Assembly (NCBI RefSeq): GCF_014638845.1
Contig: NZ_BMFP01000004.1
Coordinates: 1-64,000 of the forward strand
DNA from: Pontibacter amylolyticus
GTDB lineage: Bacteria; Bacteroidota; Bacteroidia; Cytophagales; Hymenobacteraceae
Length of the DNA stretch: 64,000 nucleotides
Direction: 5' to 3'
The position numbers and the translations under genes were made by a program. The notes under the pieces are model-generated. The model had not been told where the DNA came from. It worked only from the letters and a program-made list of their open reading frames with translations, and searched no databases. This document shows positions 34,895-44,370 of this stretch, piece by piece; the stretch's first letter is position 1, and each line of letters begins with the position of its first letter.

Positions 34895-35635
34895 TCAGAT
34901 AATGTTGAAGCGCGACATCAGCGATTTTTTGTAGGATTTTCCGATCGGGATATCGCCTTTGGAGAACACGACTGCGTTTTCTTCCAGGGCTTCTACTTTG
35001 TCGAGGTTGGCGATGTAGGAGCGGTGCACGCGCACAAAGTTGCTGGAAGGCAGCTTGTGCTCCATGTCTTTGAGTGTGGAGCTGACCAGGTACTTCTGGT
35101 CTGCGGTGACGATGAAAGAGTAGTTGTCATACGCCTCTACCCACAGAATGTCGCTATAATGCACTTTGATGATGCGGTGCTTAACCTTGACGAAAATGTA
35201 GTCAGTTTGCGGTTCCGCTTCCTTTGGTGCTTTTCCTGCGCCATTCTCAACTCCCTTTTGCCCGGAATCGTGCTTGTAGAGTGCCAGCTCAATGGCAGAG
35301 CGCAGGTTTTTTTCGTCGAATGGCTTGGCCAGAAAGCCATCAGGCTCTGTTTTCTTTGCCCTGTCCAGTGTGTCCTTGTCGGCATAGGCGGTCAGGTAAA
35401 TGAAAGGAATGTCGAATTCCTCCCGAATTTTAGAGCCTATCTCAATGCCGTCAATGTCACCTTTCAGGTTCACGTCGAGCAATACCAGATCTGGTTGCAT
35501 GGTTCGGATCATGTCAAGGGTGCTTTCACCGGAGTCGATGGCGCACGTCTGGTAGCCCAGCTCCTCCAAACAGGCGGCCAGGTCTTCTGCGATTATAATC
35601 TCGTCTTCCGAAATAAGAATCTTTGGTTTCGTCAT
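34895..35635 (-). CDS. LytTR-family response regulator
   Basis: This 246-residue regulator has a receiver domain at 1-120 (acidic pocket Glu10/Asp11, phosphoacceptor Asp54 in LVLLDVNLKGD, Lys in FLAKPFDE near 107) and a LytTR DNA-binding domain at about 145-246 (ILWVEAYDNYSFIVT, FVRVHRSYIANLDKV). It starts 30 bp after the stop of the propeller sensor kinase, so the two form a two-component pair. LytTR regulators bind direct repeats before target promoters; none was identified here. Confidence 0.92.
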   Translation of the reverse strand: MTKPKILISEDEIIIAEDLAACLEELGYQTCAIDSGESTLDMIRTMQPDLVLLDVNLKGDIDGIEIGSKIREEFDIPFIYLTAYADKDTLDRAKKTEPDGFLAKPFDEKNLRSAIELALYKHDSGQKGVENGAGKAPKEAEPQTDYIFVKVKHRIIKVHYSDILWVEAYDNYSFIVTADQKYLVSSTLKDMEHKLPSSNFVRVHRSYIANLDKVEALEENAVVFSKGDIPIGKSYKKSLMSRFNII

Positions 35636-35665
35636 AGCATTAGACTCTTACGTAAAATTATCAAC

Positions 35666-38638
35666 TTACGGTGACAAAACAAAATATAATATTGCTTTTG
35701 TACCATTATTATTTAAGTAATCGATATGGCCGCCCAGCTTTTTGGCCAGAGACGACACCAATTGCAAACCAAACGACTTCTTGCGCCGCTCCTCGAAGTC
35801 AGTTGGCAGGCCTATCCCGTCATCGTGCACAGTCAGGGCATAGGCGTCCTGCTGTTCCGACCGCAGGTAAATGGCGACCTGCCCATACCGGTCGGGGAAA
35901 GCGTATTTGATGGAGTTTGAAACAAGCTCATTGACAATCAGCCCCAACGAAAGCGCTGTATCGGCTTCCACCATAATGGCAGGGATATCAAGCTTGATTT
36001 TGATATGGCGCTCCCGTATCCCATAGGTAGCGCCCAATCCCTCGCATATCGCCTCCATGTAGGCATTCAGATCAATCGAGGCCAGGTCCTCGTGCTGGTA
36101 TAGCCGTTCATGCAGGATGGCCATCGACCTGACCCGCCCCCGTACAGCCTGCATCACTTCGAGGGCCTTGGGGTCCTGCACACGCCGGGTCTGCAGGTTA
36201 AGCATGCTCATGATGATCTGCAGGTTATTTTTGACACGGTGGTGGATTTCTTTCAGCAGGATCTCCTTCTCCCGGTTTTTCTCCTCCAGCAGCCGTGTGC
36301 GATGCTGTACCTTCTGCTCCAGCAGGGTATTGAGCTTCACCAGGCTTCTTTCGCGCAGCCTGACCACACTGATGGCGCCGCCGGTAGCGACAAGTACCAT
36401 CAGGACAATGAACCACTCCCGGCGCCACACCGGCGGTACGATCGTGAAGGTATAGGTAAGCGGGCTCGGGGTCCAGTAACCATCGCTGTTGGCGGCCAGC
36501 AGCTGAAAGGTATAGCTACCCGGATCGAGGCTGGCGTAGGTGGCGAAAGAATAATCGGTGACGGCAGACCATTGCTCGTCGTGCCCCTTGAGCCGGTAGC
36601 GGTAACGCACCCGGTCGGGGGCCGTGAGCGAGATGCCATGAAAGTCAAACGTCAGGTGGTTTCTGTTGTGCGGCAACCGCAGGTTGACCGGTAGCCCGGT
36701 AGCAGAGTCGATGATGTAGCCCATGCTTGTCCAGTCGGTAGGTTTTTGGAAAAGCATGATGTTGGTAATGAGTGTGTTTGGGTATACCTGGTTGCGGCGA
36801 TCCATTTCGGGCAGGTACATGGTCAGCCCTTTGGCTGTGGCGAACCATACCGTGCCGTCAGGCGTCTGCGTAATCCCCCTATTGCTCACCTCCAGGCCCC
36901 TGAACCCTTCCTGGTTTGCGTAGGACCGGATGCTGAGGCGGCCCTGGTTGTGGAGCTGGTCGAGCTGCACTTTCAGCACTCCCCGGCTGGTGCCTACCCA
37001 CAGGTGGTTTGTGTTGTCGACGTAAAGGCTTTTTATACCTTCGTTTGGCAGGCCATTGCTTGAGTTGTATACCTTGGGTGCCTTCCATTTGTCGTGCCAG
37101 GCCATGATGCCGTAGTTGAAGCCGCCAAAGTAGAGCGTACCTAACTCGTCTTCCGTGATTGTGAATACCTCGCGGAAATCCGTATTTCCCAGACCTTTGG
37201 CTGCAGTTAGTTTGCTGTTTTCGTACCGGAACACACCTTTCTCGGCACCTATCCAGATTCTGTCACGGCTGTCACGGTGCAGGGCGTATACCTTGCCTGT
37301 GCATTGCGGCTGATGCACGGTCTTGATGTATTGCTGGTTAACGGGCAGGATGGCTAATCCGGCCGCTGTGGCCAGCAGCAGGTCACTAGTTGGCATGGGC
37401 AGGGCCTGGTATACCTCAGCTGATGGCAACCCCTGCGCTGTGCCATAGTGGACCACTTTGCCAGGCCCCAGTCGGTACAGTCCGTTGCTGGTGCATACCC
37501 AAACATCGTTCTCGTTCGCCACCCACATGCTATGCAGGGTAGTCCCTTTTGGCCAGATGTCGGTTTGGAGCCAGTTCAGGATGCCGCCTTCCATAAAAGC
37601 CGCATAGCCGTCATCGGTGCCCAGCCATACCCTGCCTTTGGTGTCCTGCGCCAGGGCCGATATGACAGGCTCCTTTACCTGTCCCATATCAAAAAAGTGG
37701 ACGAACCAGGGGTTGCGGTACTGCATCAGGCCATGGCCGGTCGTGCCGATCCAGATGTTGCCTTCCCGGTCTGTTGTGATGCAGTTGACTCTGTCTGTGC
37801 GCAAGCCACTGTAACGGGTAAGGTGCTGAAACTCCTGGCCGTCGTATTTGATCACGCCATTCAGGTGCAGACTCAGCCATTGGTGGCCGTAGTTGTCCGT
37901 AGTGAAGTCTCTTACGTTCGGGCTTTCTATACCTGTCGGGAGCTCGAAGTCTTCCAGTTTATTCATTTTGAAAGTGGCCGCGCCGTTCGCCGTGCCGATC
38001 CAGATGGTGCCGTCGGGTGACTGGTCTAGAGCATTAATGCTGTTATCATTCAGGGCGCTGTTGGCAGCGGTATAGTTGTTTGTGCCCTTTGCGTTTATTC
38101 TGTAAACACCCTGCGAGTTGCTTCCTGCCCAGAGCTCGTTGGTAGCCGTAAAAAGCAAATCGTTATAGCGAACGGGCGGCAAACCGGTGTGCCGCACAAA
38201 CCTGTCTTTAGTCAGGGAGTATATGCCGCTGTCCGTAGCAGCCCAGATAATGCCCTGATTGTCTTCTGCAATGCTGTGGACGCCACCAGGTGGTAGGCCG
38301 GCTTCCTGGTCATATACATCAAAGCTGTCGCCATTAAGCACCATCAGCCCCCTGTCAGTTGTCCCGATCCAGATGCGCTGCCTGCTGTCGAGCAGCAGGC
38401 AGCGTATGCTGTTGCTACTCATGCCATCCCGCTTGGTATAGGTATGGAAAGCAGACCCGTCGAAGCGGCTGAGGCCTCCAAGAGTAGCCACCCAGAGCTG
38501 CCCTTTGTTATCCTGCAGTATGTCGTTTACCTGCGACTGCGGCAAGCCCTGCTCAAGCGACCAGTTTCGGAAGTTGAACTGCTGCGCATGCGTGTGGAGC
38601 GAAACTACCAGTAAGAGTATAAGAGCAAAAAGGCGCAT
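35666..38638 (-). CDS. Hybrid-type sensor kinase with periplasmic beta-propeller (Reg_prop/Y_Y_Y) and HisKA_2
   Basis: This 990-residue sensor begins with a signal peptide (MRLFALILLLVVSLHTHA). About twelve Reg_prop blades follow, each with a W-[IV]-G/A-T core (LWVATLGGLSRF, RIWIGTTDRGL, HLWVGTSRGV), then a Y_Y_Y domain near 680-755 and one transmembrane helix (EWFIVLMVLVATGGAISVV). The cytoplasmic part is a HisKA_2-type dimerisation domain with HHRVKNN (His799/800) and a HATPase ending at 990. Unlike classical HTCS proteins it has no receiver or AraC domain; its partner is the adjacent LytTR regulator. The ligand is unknown. Confidence 0.9.
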   Translation of the reverse strand: MRLFALILLLVVSLHTHAQQFNFRNWSLEQGLPQSQVNDILQDNKGQLWVATLGGLSRFDGSAFHTYTKRDGMSSNSIRCLLLDSRQRIWIGTTDRGLMVLNGDSFDVYDQEAGLPPGGVHSIAEDNQGIIWAATDSGIYSLTKDRFVRHTGLPPVRYNDLLFTATNELWAGSNSQGVYRINAKGTNNYTAANSALNDNSINALDQSPDGTIWIGTANGAATFKMNKLEDFELPTGIESPNVRDFTTDNYGHQWLSLHLNGVIKYDGQEFQHLTRYSGLRTDRVNCITTDREGNIWIGTTGHGLMQYRNPWFVHFFDMGQVKEPVISALAQDTKGRVWLGTDDGYAAFMEGGILNWLQTDIWPKGTTLHSMWVANENDVWVCTSNGLYRLGPGKVVHYGTAQGLPSAEVYQALPMPTSDLLLATAAGLAILPVNQQYIKTVHQPQCTGKVYALHRDSRDRIWIGAEKGVFRYENSKLTAAKGLGNTDFREVFTITEDELGTLYFGGFNYGIMAWHDKWKAPKVYNSSNGLPNEGIKSLYVDNTNHLWVGTSRGVLKVQLDQLHNQGRLSIRSYANQEGFRGLEVSNRGITQTPDGTVWFATAKGLTMYLPEMDRRNQVYPNTLITNIMLFQKPTDWTSMGYIIDSATGLPVNLRLPHNRNHLTFDFHGISLTAPDRVRYRYRLKGHDEQWSAVTDYSFATYASLDPGSYTFQLLAANSDGYWTPSPLTYTFTIVPPVWRREWFIVLMVLVATGGAISVVRLRERSLVKLNTLLEQKVQHRTRLLEEKNREKEILLKEIHHRVKNNLQIIMSMLNLQTRRVQDPKALEVMQAVRGRVRSMAILHERLYQHEDLASIDLNAYMEAICEGLGATYGIRERHIKIKLDIPAIMVEADTALSLGLIVNELVSNSIKYAFPDRYGQVAIYLRSEQQDAYALTVHDDGIGLPTDFEERRKKSFGLQLVSSLAKKLGGHIDYLNNNGTKAILYFVLSP

Positions 38639-38802
38639 CAGGATGCCAGGGCGTTAGACAGAATAATATATGCAGCTAATATATTTTGTAATAAAAAATA
38701 GCTTAATAATTATATTACTCTAAAGCTAAGTTTTTGTTGCCTACGGCCTATACCTGATGTTATACCACTATTGTGTATGCTGACTCTGCTACTAAAAAAC
38801 CA

Positions 38803-38848
38803 ATGCCTATACCGGCTGCAGGTTCAACCAGACAGCAGGTATAGGCAT
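38803..38848 (-). terminator. Terminator of the double glycosyltransferase gene
   Basis: ATGCCTATACC (38803-38813) pairs perfectly with GGTATAGGCAT (38838-38848). Read on the minus strand it lies 19 bp after the stop and is followed by TGGTTTTTT. The stem itself contains the over-represented GGTATAG word. Confidence 0.75.
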
Positions 38849-38866
38849 AGAAAAAATGGGGTCCCC

Positions 38867-40408
38867 TTATTGGTTTGTGAGGTGTTTGTTGATGCCGTTC
38901 GAGCAGAAAATGCTTTTCTCAGTAATGGCCTTCTCCAATATAGCATCGTTTGCGGCCAGGCTCTGGCGTGAGTTTTCCTGGTGATGCAGGTGATAAGCTA
39001 TACCCCCGAAGGCCAGATTTTGCCGTTTGGTACCGCTGTTAAGCAACCGGATGGCAAACTCACTGTCCTCCCGGCCCCAGCCCACAAAATCCTCGTTGAA
39101 GCCATTCACCCGGATGATGTCCTCCATCCAGAAGCCCATGTTGCAGCTCTTGATAGATGCGATGCCCGCATTTCCTTTGCTGAAAAGCCTGGATAGAAAA
39201 GGCGAGTTCGTGGCATTGAGCCTGTTCTTTATACCTGCCGAAAGAGGAGAAATGGGAGCGGGGCCACGGCTGATCAGGTTCTGGCTCAGCTCCGGGCTCA
39301 GCAGCACCCGTTTCCCCTGCGTAAAATAGCCTTTTCGGGCTGCCCGGCGGTGGCCTTTCAAAAAGTCGGGGTGCAGCACCATGTCGCCGTCAATGATCAC
39401 CACATACTCGCCGGACGCCATGGCGATGGCCCTGTTGCGGCTCTCGGCTGCTCTGAACCCCAGGTCTTCCTGCCAGCTGTGCAGCACCGGCACCGGCGAC
39501 TCCTTTGCTAAGCTCTGTATTAGCGCGCGCGTGTCGTCACGGGAACCGTCGTCGGCCACGATAATCTCGCGTGGCAGTTCGCTTTGCTGAAAGGCGCTGC
39601 GGAGTACGGTGCCCAGGGCCTCCTTCCAATTGTAGGTGGTGATGACCAGGCTAATGCCGAGGCGCTGGTTCTCTTCGTGCAGTTTCATGTATTTGTAAAA
39701 AGTGCCATTGGCGTTGGAGAAGGAGATGGCCATACCTTCGTACCCATACAAAATCCCGCGCTGCAGCACATAGTTCCTGAAAAGCGAAAAGGCCCATTTA
39801 AAGTAGCTTTTGGCAGGGGAGGAGCTTTTGCGGAACCGCTTCTCTCTGGCGAAGAGGGTCGTATACTGGTCCATCTTGGCGATCAGCTGCGAAATGCTGT
39901 TAAAAGAGAAGTGAACCATGGTGCCTCGCAAAGCCCGCACCTGCAAATTGTCTGTTTGGATATACTCGTGCACGGGCAGGTCAGCAAAGCGGGTGGTGCC
40001 TTTGTGGTAGAGGCGCAGCACATAGTCGTTGTCCCAGCCGCAGGCTTTGATGTGCTTTTTGCCGTAAAAGTTGTGGCGCAGGAAACTGTATACCTGGTGG
40101 GTGTCGCGAAGGTCGAGCTGCAGTATTTCTTCCGCCAGTTCAGGGGAAAGCACCTCGTCGCTGTCAATGGACAGTACCCAAGGGTGGGTGGCGTGCTGCG
40201 CCGCCAGGTTCTTCATCGGTCCAAACCCGAGAAAGGGATGCTCCACGATGCGCACATTCGGAAAGCGGGCCGCTATGGCCAGAGTTTCGTCCGTAGAGCC
40301 ATTATCCAGTACAATTATCTCGGCAAAGCGCTGCAATGCATGCAGGCAGTCGGCGAGATGCTGCTGGCTGTTTTTGGTAAGAATGGTAACAGAGATGGCT
40401 TGGCTCAT
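38867..40408 (-). CDS. Fusion of two family 2 glycosyltransferase domains
   Basis: This 513-residue protein contains two GT-A domains in tandem. The first (about 1-240, ISVTILTKNSQQHL, IIVLDNGSTD, LSIDSDEVLS) resembles the WaaE/KdtX type that adds heptose or glucose to LPS inner core. The second (about 250-513, ISLVITTYNWKEAL, IIVADDGSRDD, VIIDGDMVLHP, GWGREDSEFAIRL) has the ED-[SL]-E motif of galactosyltransferase-like chondroitin-synthase relatives. Both carry intact DxD-type motifs. In relatives these are usually separate genes, so this is a fusion. A role in LPS or surface glycan is inferred. Confidence 0.85.
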   Translation of the reverse strand: MSQAISVTILTKNSQQHLADCLHALQRFAEIIVLDNGSTDETLAIAARFPNVRIVEHPFLGFGPMKNLAAQHATHPWVLSIDSDEVLSPELAEEILQLDLRDTHQVYSFLRHNFYGKKHIKACGWDNDYVLRLYHKGTTRFADLPVHEYIQTDNLQVRALRGTMVHFSFNSISQLIAKMDQYTTLFAREKRFRKSSSPAKSYFKWAFSLFRNYVLQRGILYGYEGMAISFSNANGTFYKYMKLHEENQRLGISLVITTYNWKEALGTVLRSAFQQSELPREIIVADDGSRDDTRALIQSLAKESPVPVLHSWQEDLGFRAAESRNRAIAMASGEYVVIIDGDMVLHPDFLKGHRRAARKGYFTQGKRVLLSPELSQNLISRGPAPISPLSAGIKNRLNATNSPFLSRLFSKGNAGIASIKSCNMGFWMEDIIRVNGFNEDFVGWGREDSEFAIRLLNSGTKRQNLAFGGIAYHLHHQENSRQSLAANDAILEKAITEKSIFCSNGINKHLTNQ

Positions 40409-40619
40409 GCTTGGGGATGCGCTGGGTTTTGGAACTGCAAAATTAAGTTTTAAGACTTAAATCAATTAAAAAAAGCGCAGGAACTACTGAAAGTACGAAA
40501 ATTCCGTATGTTTCTAATAAAGATAAGGATAGGAAAGGCTGTCTGCGCCCTGTCCTCTACATACCAATGCACATCCATGCAACCCAAACGCGGCTAGAAA
40601 GGTATGTAGTTAAAATTTC

Positions 40620-40627
40620 TATATTTG
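40620..40627 (+). promoter_or_regulatory. -7 box of the second ECF sigma gene
   Basis: TATATTTG is an exact TAnnTTTG match 48 bp before the chosen ATG. A clear TTTG is not found at the -33 position. Confidence 0.5.
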
Positions 40628-40674
40628 CGTATAATTACGCGATTACGACTTTATCAATTACAAAATCAAGTCAA

Positions 40675-41268
40675 ATGAGCGAGCAAACAGGTAAACAGTT
40701 GAGTAAAGAGGAAAAAGACGCCCGATTCGAGGCGGAGCTACTGCCTGTGCTGGATCCTCTGTACAATTTTGCCTACAGGCTCACCCTCGATGAAGATGAT
40801 GCGAATGACCTGGTGCAGGAGACATACCTGAAGGCTTACCGCTTTTTCGACTACTTTGAGCAAGGAACTAATGCAAAAGCCTGGCTGTTCCGAATCCTGA
40901 AGAACTCTTTCATCAACGAGTTCCGGAAAAAGAGCAAACAGCCTGCCAAGGTAGACTACAGTGAGGTCGAGGGCTACTACAATTCGGACGACGTAGAAGG
41001 CGAGGGCGGCGTAGCCTCCACCACCGACATGCGCACCGAAAGTGTACAGGACCTGATTGGCGACGAGGTGGCCAGCGCCCTAAACGCATTGCCGGTTGAC
41101 TTCAGGACCGTGATCATCCTTTGCGATCTTGAAGGCTTCACCTACGAGGAAATGGCTAAAATTCTGGATATACCGATCGGTACTGTGCGTTCCAGGTTGC
41201 ACCGTGCCCGTAACTCTTTGAAAGAGAAGTTGGAAAAGTATGCGAAGAGCATGGGATATAACAGTTAG
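40675..41268 (+). CDS. ECF-type RNA polymerase sigma factor
   Basis: This 197-residue group 4 sigma factor starts at ATG 40675 (MSEQTGKQLS); the frame is open upstream to 40567, but that would run over the promoter. Region 2 lies at about 20-95 (YNFAYRLTLDEDDANDLVQE, AWLFRILKNSFINE) and region 4 at about 130-190 (RTVIILCDLEGFTYEEMAK, GTVRSRLHRAR). The YRLTLDEDDANDLVQET region is typical of the RpoE/SigR-like group. A small Zn-type anti-sigma gene follows 25 bp later. Confidence 0.92.
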   Translation: MSEQTGKQLSKEEKDARFEAELLPVLDPLYNFAYRLTLDEDDANDLVQETYLKAYRFFDYFEQGTNAKAWLFRILKNSFINEFRKKSKQPAKVDYSEVEGYYNSDDVEGEGGVASTTDMRTESVQDLIGDEVASALNALPVDFRTVIILCDLEGFTYEEMAKILDIPIGTVRSRLHRARNSLKEKLEKYAKSMGYNS

Positions 41269-41293
41269 AATAACCTAAAGACTTTGAGTTAAG

Positions 41294-41575
41294 ATGGAAT
41301 CAAGATTTACAGCAACGCACCAGAAGCTTTCCGATGACGGTCATGAGTCGGAATGCGACAAGATTGTCAAGTTATTGGACCTGATGATTGATGGAGAAGC
41401 CTCCACAGAAGAACAGTCCTATTTCAATACCCATATCGAAGAGTGCGTTCCCTGCTTCGAAAGCCATCAAAAGCAAAAACTCCTCAAAGGGCTTGTATGT
41501 GGTCATCTTAAGCGCGTAATTGTGCCGGAAAGCTTAGCTTTGTCCATTAAAGCAAGGATTCAAGAAACTGTATAA
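41294..41575 (+). CDS. Small zinc-finger anti-sigma factor
   Basis: This 93-residue soluble protein carries the ZAS motif pattern: an upstream Cys in SECDKIVKLL near 23 and HIEECVPCF near 47-55, i.e. HX3CX2C, which would bind zinc. It has no membrane segment, like RsrA-type redox-sensing anti-sigmas. It follows the ECF sigma gene by 25 bp and precedes gmk by 6 bp, so all are probably one transcript. Redox sensing is inferred only from the motif. Confidence 0.82.
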   Translation: MESRFTATHQKLSDDGHESECDKIVKLLDLMIDGEASTEEQSYFNTHIEECVPCFESHQKQKLLKGLVCGHLKRVIVPESLALSIKARIQETV

Positions 41576-41581
41576 CCCCTG

Positions 41582-42166
41582 ATGCAAGGAAAGATCATCA
41601 TTTTTTCGGCTCCCTCCGGTGCCGGCAAAACTACTATTGTAAAGCACCTCTTACAGGTAAACCCATCGCTTGCCTTCTCTATTTCGGCCTGCACACGCGA
41701 TAAGCGCGGCCGCACCGAGGAAAACGGAAAAGACTACTACTTCATAACACCGGAAGAATTTAAGCAGAAGATCGCCAACGACGAATTTGTGGAGTGGGAG
41801 GAGGTATACGAAGGCGCCTTCTACGGCACTTTGAAATCCGAAATAGAACGGATCTGGAGAAGTGGTAAACACGTGATACTGGACGTGGATGTAAAAGGAG
41901 GGCTAAGTATAAAGCATTTTTACAAAGAGAGAGCACTGGCGGTGTTCGTGAAGCCGCCCTCCATAGAGGAACTGGCCAAACGCCTGCAGGCCCGCAACAC
42001 CGACTCGGCGTCCAGCATTTCAAGCCGCGTATTCAAGGCGGAGTTTGAGATGAAGTTTGAAGACCAGTTTGATAAGGTGATCGTGAACGACAACCTGGAA
42101 CAGGCTTGTGCCAAGGCCGAAAAGCTGGTCAATGAGTTCCTGAACACTGAACCGGCTATCGTATGA
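41582..42166 (+). CDS. gmk: Guanylate kinase
   Basis: This 194-residue enzyme phosphorylates GMP to GDP with ATP. The P-loop SAPSGAGKTT is at residues 9-18 and the GMP-binding segment SACTRDKRGRTEENGKDYYF near 37-56. The length is standard. Its stop overlaps the nadD start by 4 bp (ATGA), indicating coupling. Confidence 0.97.
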   Translation: MQGKIIIFSAPSGAGKTTIVKHLLQVNPSLAFSISACTRDKRGRTEENGKDYYFITPEEFKQKIANDEFVEWEEVYEGAFYGTLKSEIERIWRSGKHVILDVDVKGGLSIKHFYKERALAVFVKPPSIEELAKRLQARNTDSASSISSRVFKAEFEMKFEDQFDKVIVNDNLEQACAKAEKLVNEFLNTEPAIV

Positions 42167-42735
42167 AAGTAGGGCTGCTGTTCGGCTCCTTTAATCCCAT
42201 CCACATCGGGCACCTGATACTGGCCAACTACATGGCCACCAATACGGACCTGGATGCAGTGTGGCTGGTGGTGTCGCCGCAGAATCCCTTCAAGCCAAGC
42301 AATACACTGCTGCACGAGTTCGACCGGTTGCACATGGTGTCGCTGGCCGTGGCCGACAACCCGGATCTTGGGGTGTCGAACATCGAGTTCAACATGCCCA
42401 AACCGAGCTATACCATCGACACGCTCACCTACCTGCAGGAAAAGTACCCAAGCTACGAGTTTGTGCTGATCATGGGGGAGGACAACCTGCCGCTCTTTCC
42501 GAAGTGGAAGAACTCAGAGAAGATACTGGAATACCACCGGGTATACGTATACCCGCGGTCCGGCTCCACGACCACTGAACTGCCTCCTCTGCCGAATGTG
42601 ACCTTTGTTAAAGCCCCTGTGCTGGATATCTCAGCCACCTTTATCAGGCAGTGCATCAAAGAGGAGAAGTCTATCAAATACATGGTGCCCGACGAAGTCG
42701 CTGACTATATTAAAGTGCACAAGCTATACCTATAG
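42163..42735 (+). CDS. nadD: Nicotinate-nucleotide adenylyltransferase
   Basis: This 190-residue enzyme transfers AMP from ATP to nicotinate mononucleotide in NAD synthesis. The nucleotidyltransferase motif GSFNPIHIGH is at residues 8-17 and the second motif ISATFIRQ near 165. It overlaps gmk by 4 bp and ends before a strong bidirectional terminator. Confidence 0.96.
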   Translation: MKVGLLFGSFNPIHIGHLILANYMATNTDLDAVWLVVSPQNPFKPSNTLLHEFDRLHMVSLAVADNPDLGVSNIEFNMPKPSYTIDTLTYLQEKYPSYEFVLIMGEDNLPLFPKWKNSEKILEYHRVYVYPRSGSTTTELPPLPNVTFVKAPVLDISATFIRQCIKEEKSIKYMVPDEVADYIKVHKLYL

Positions 42736-42790
42736 TTCTTGATGAAGGAGTCTTTTGACAAAGGACAAAAGAATTGGAGTAACTAAAAAA

Positions 42791-42827
42791 AGAGAAGCGC
42801 TTTATGATGATCATAAAGCGCTTCTCT
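42791..42827. terminator. Perfect bidirectional terminator
   Basis: A perfect 17-bp stem (42791-42807 with 42811-42827) and a 3-nt loop are flanked by AAAAAA on the left and TTTTTC on the right, so it works for nadD (plus) and frr (minus). Confidence 0.93.
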
Positions 42828-42884
42828 TTTTCAGGATATAGGATAAAGCCCTTTGTCTTATGTCCAGCAGTCTTTTGTCAAAAA

Positions 42885-43448
42885 CTACACAGTCATAATC
42901 TCTGCTTCTTTCTTCGATAGCAACTCGTCAATCTTCACGATGTAGCTGTCGGTTATCTTCTGCACCTTGGCCTCCGCATCACGCACGGCATCTTCAGAAG
43001 TTCCTTCTTTCTGCAACTTGCGCAGTGAGTCGTTTACATCTTTGCGGATGTTGCGGATAGCGATCTTGCCACCTTCAGTCTCGTTTTTTGCCTGCTTTAC
43101 CAAGTCACGGCGACGCTCTTCCGTAAGCGGAGGAATGTTCAGACGAACGCCGTCAGCCTCCACAAGAGGGTTCAGGTTCAGGTCGCTGTTCTTGATGGCC
43201 TTGCCTACTTCTGCCACCATCTGCTTTTCCCATGGCTTGATCATCAGGGTACGGGCGTCCGGCACCGTGATGTTAGCTACCTGGGAGATAGGCGTTGGAG
43301 TGCCGTAGTAATCTACGCGCAGGTCCTCTACCATGGCAGGTGATGCTTTGCCGGCTCTGATTTTGAGCAGCTCCGAGTTGGTGTGCTGTAATGCTTTCTG
43401 CATAGACTCCTCGGCTTCGCTGAGGTAAAACTGAATTTCTTCCGTCAT
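42885..43448 (-). CDS. frr: Ribosome recycling factor
   Basis: This 187-residue protein splits post-termination ribosomes together with EF-G. The helical-bundle signature LLKIRAGKASPAMVEDLRVDY near 24-44 and the C-terminal RRDLVKQAKNETEGGKIAIR near 113 are clear. It lies 52 bp after pyrH in the same direction, the usual pyrH-frr pair. Confidence 0.97.
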   Translation of the reverse strand: MTEEIQFYLSEAEESMQKALQHTNSELLKIRAGKASPAMVEDLRVDYYGTPTPISQVANITVPDARTLMIKPWEKQMVAEVGKAIKNSDLNLNPLVEADGVRLNIPPLTEERRRDLVKQAKNETEGGKIAIRNIRKDVNDSLRKLQKEGTSEDAVRDAEAKVQKITDSYIVKIDELLSKKEAEIMTV

Positions 43449-43500
43449 ATCAATTTTAGCTTAATAAGGTTCTTCGTGTTATCTGATATACTATGGTTTA

Positions 43501-44286
43501 CTAATTTCTGTCAGTCGGTCTGGCGCTTTCCGTAACCTGGATCTTGTCAGCAGTTTCCTCTACCGATTCAACCAGGTCCTCCATGGTCACAAGCGTCCCT
43601 ATTTTCTCGCCCTGTACCAGTCGCTTCAGGTTGCCTGCTGTGTTCATGTCAAACACGATGATGGGCAGATCGTTCTCCTTGCAAAGCGTAAAGGCGGTCA
43701 TGTCCATTACGTTCAGCCCTTTCTCAAACACATCTTTGAAGGAAATGCTCGAGTAGAAGATCGCGTTAGGGTCTTTTTCCGGATCGGCTGAGTAAATGCC
43801 ATCCACGCGGGTTCCTTTCAGCACGACATCCGCCTCAATCTCGATCGCGCGAAGACTAGCCGCTGAGTCGGTTGTGAAGTAGGGATTACCGGTGCCGGCA
43901 CCGAAAATAACAACACGTCCTTTTTCAAGGTGACGTACGGCACGGCGACGGATATAAGGTTCGCATACCTGCTGAATGTTCAGGCCAGACAGCAGACGGG
44001 TATAGACACCCAGTTTCTCAAGGGCGCTCTGCAATGCCATGCTGTTAATAACAGTAGCCAGCATACCCATGTAGTCGCCCTGTACGCGGTCAAGTCCCAC
44101 TTGCTCAGCCTGAACACCTCTGAAGATGTTGCCTCCACCGATCACAACTGCTACCTCAACGCCAAGTGCGGCTACTTCCTTAATCTCCTGCGAGTACTGC
44201 ATCAGTCTGTCTGAATCAATGCCGTACTGCTGTTCTCCCATCAGCGCTTCGCCGCTTAACTTCAGCAATATTCTTTTATACTTCAC
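43501..44286 (-). CDS. pyrH: UMP kinase
   Basis: This 261-residue amino-acid-kinase-fold enzyme converts UMP to [17 protein letters not shown] is at residues 4-17, IGGGNIFRG near 49-57 and [13 protein letters not shown] near 130. A C-terminal tail of about 20 residues after the usual end ([11 protein letters not shown]) is longer than in E. coli (241). It is the first gene of pyrH-frr. Confidence 0.95.
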   Translation of the reverse strand: MKYKRILLKLSGEALMGEQQYGIDSDRLMQYSQEIKEVAALGVEVAVVIGGGNIFRGVQAEQVGLDRVQGDYMGMLATVINSMALQSALEKLGVYTRLLSGLNIQQVCEPYIRRRAVRHLEKGRVVIFGAGTGNPYFTTDSAASLRAIEIEADVVLKGTRVDGIYSADPEKDPNAIFYSSISFKDVFEKGLNVMDMTAFTLCKENDLPIIVFDMNTAGNLKRLVQGEKIGTLVTMEDLVESVEETADKIQVTESARPTDRN

Positions 44287-44370
44287 GGTCGTTTTATTGT
44301 AATGTTAACGTTTATGGTGCTCATGCTGCTGAAAGGCAGTACATGCTGCCCATCCGGCAACACAAAAAAA

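Noticed and set aside
40567..40674. Upstream extension of the second ECF sigma gene by 36 codons
   Set aside because: It runs over a good -7 box and has no sigma-region content.
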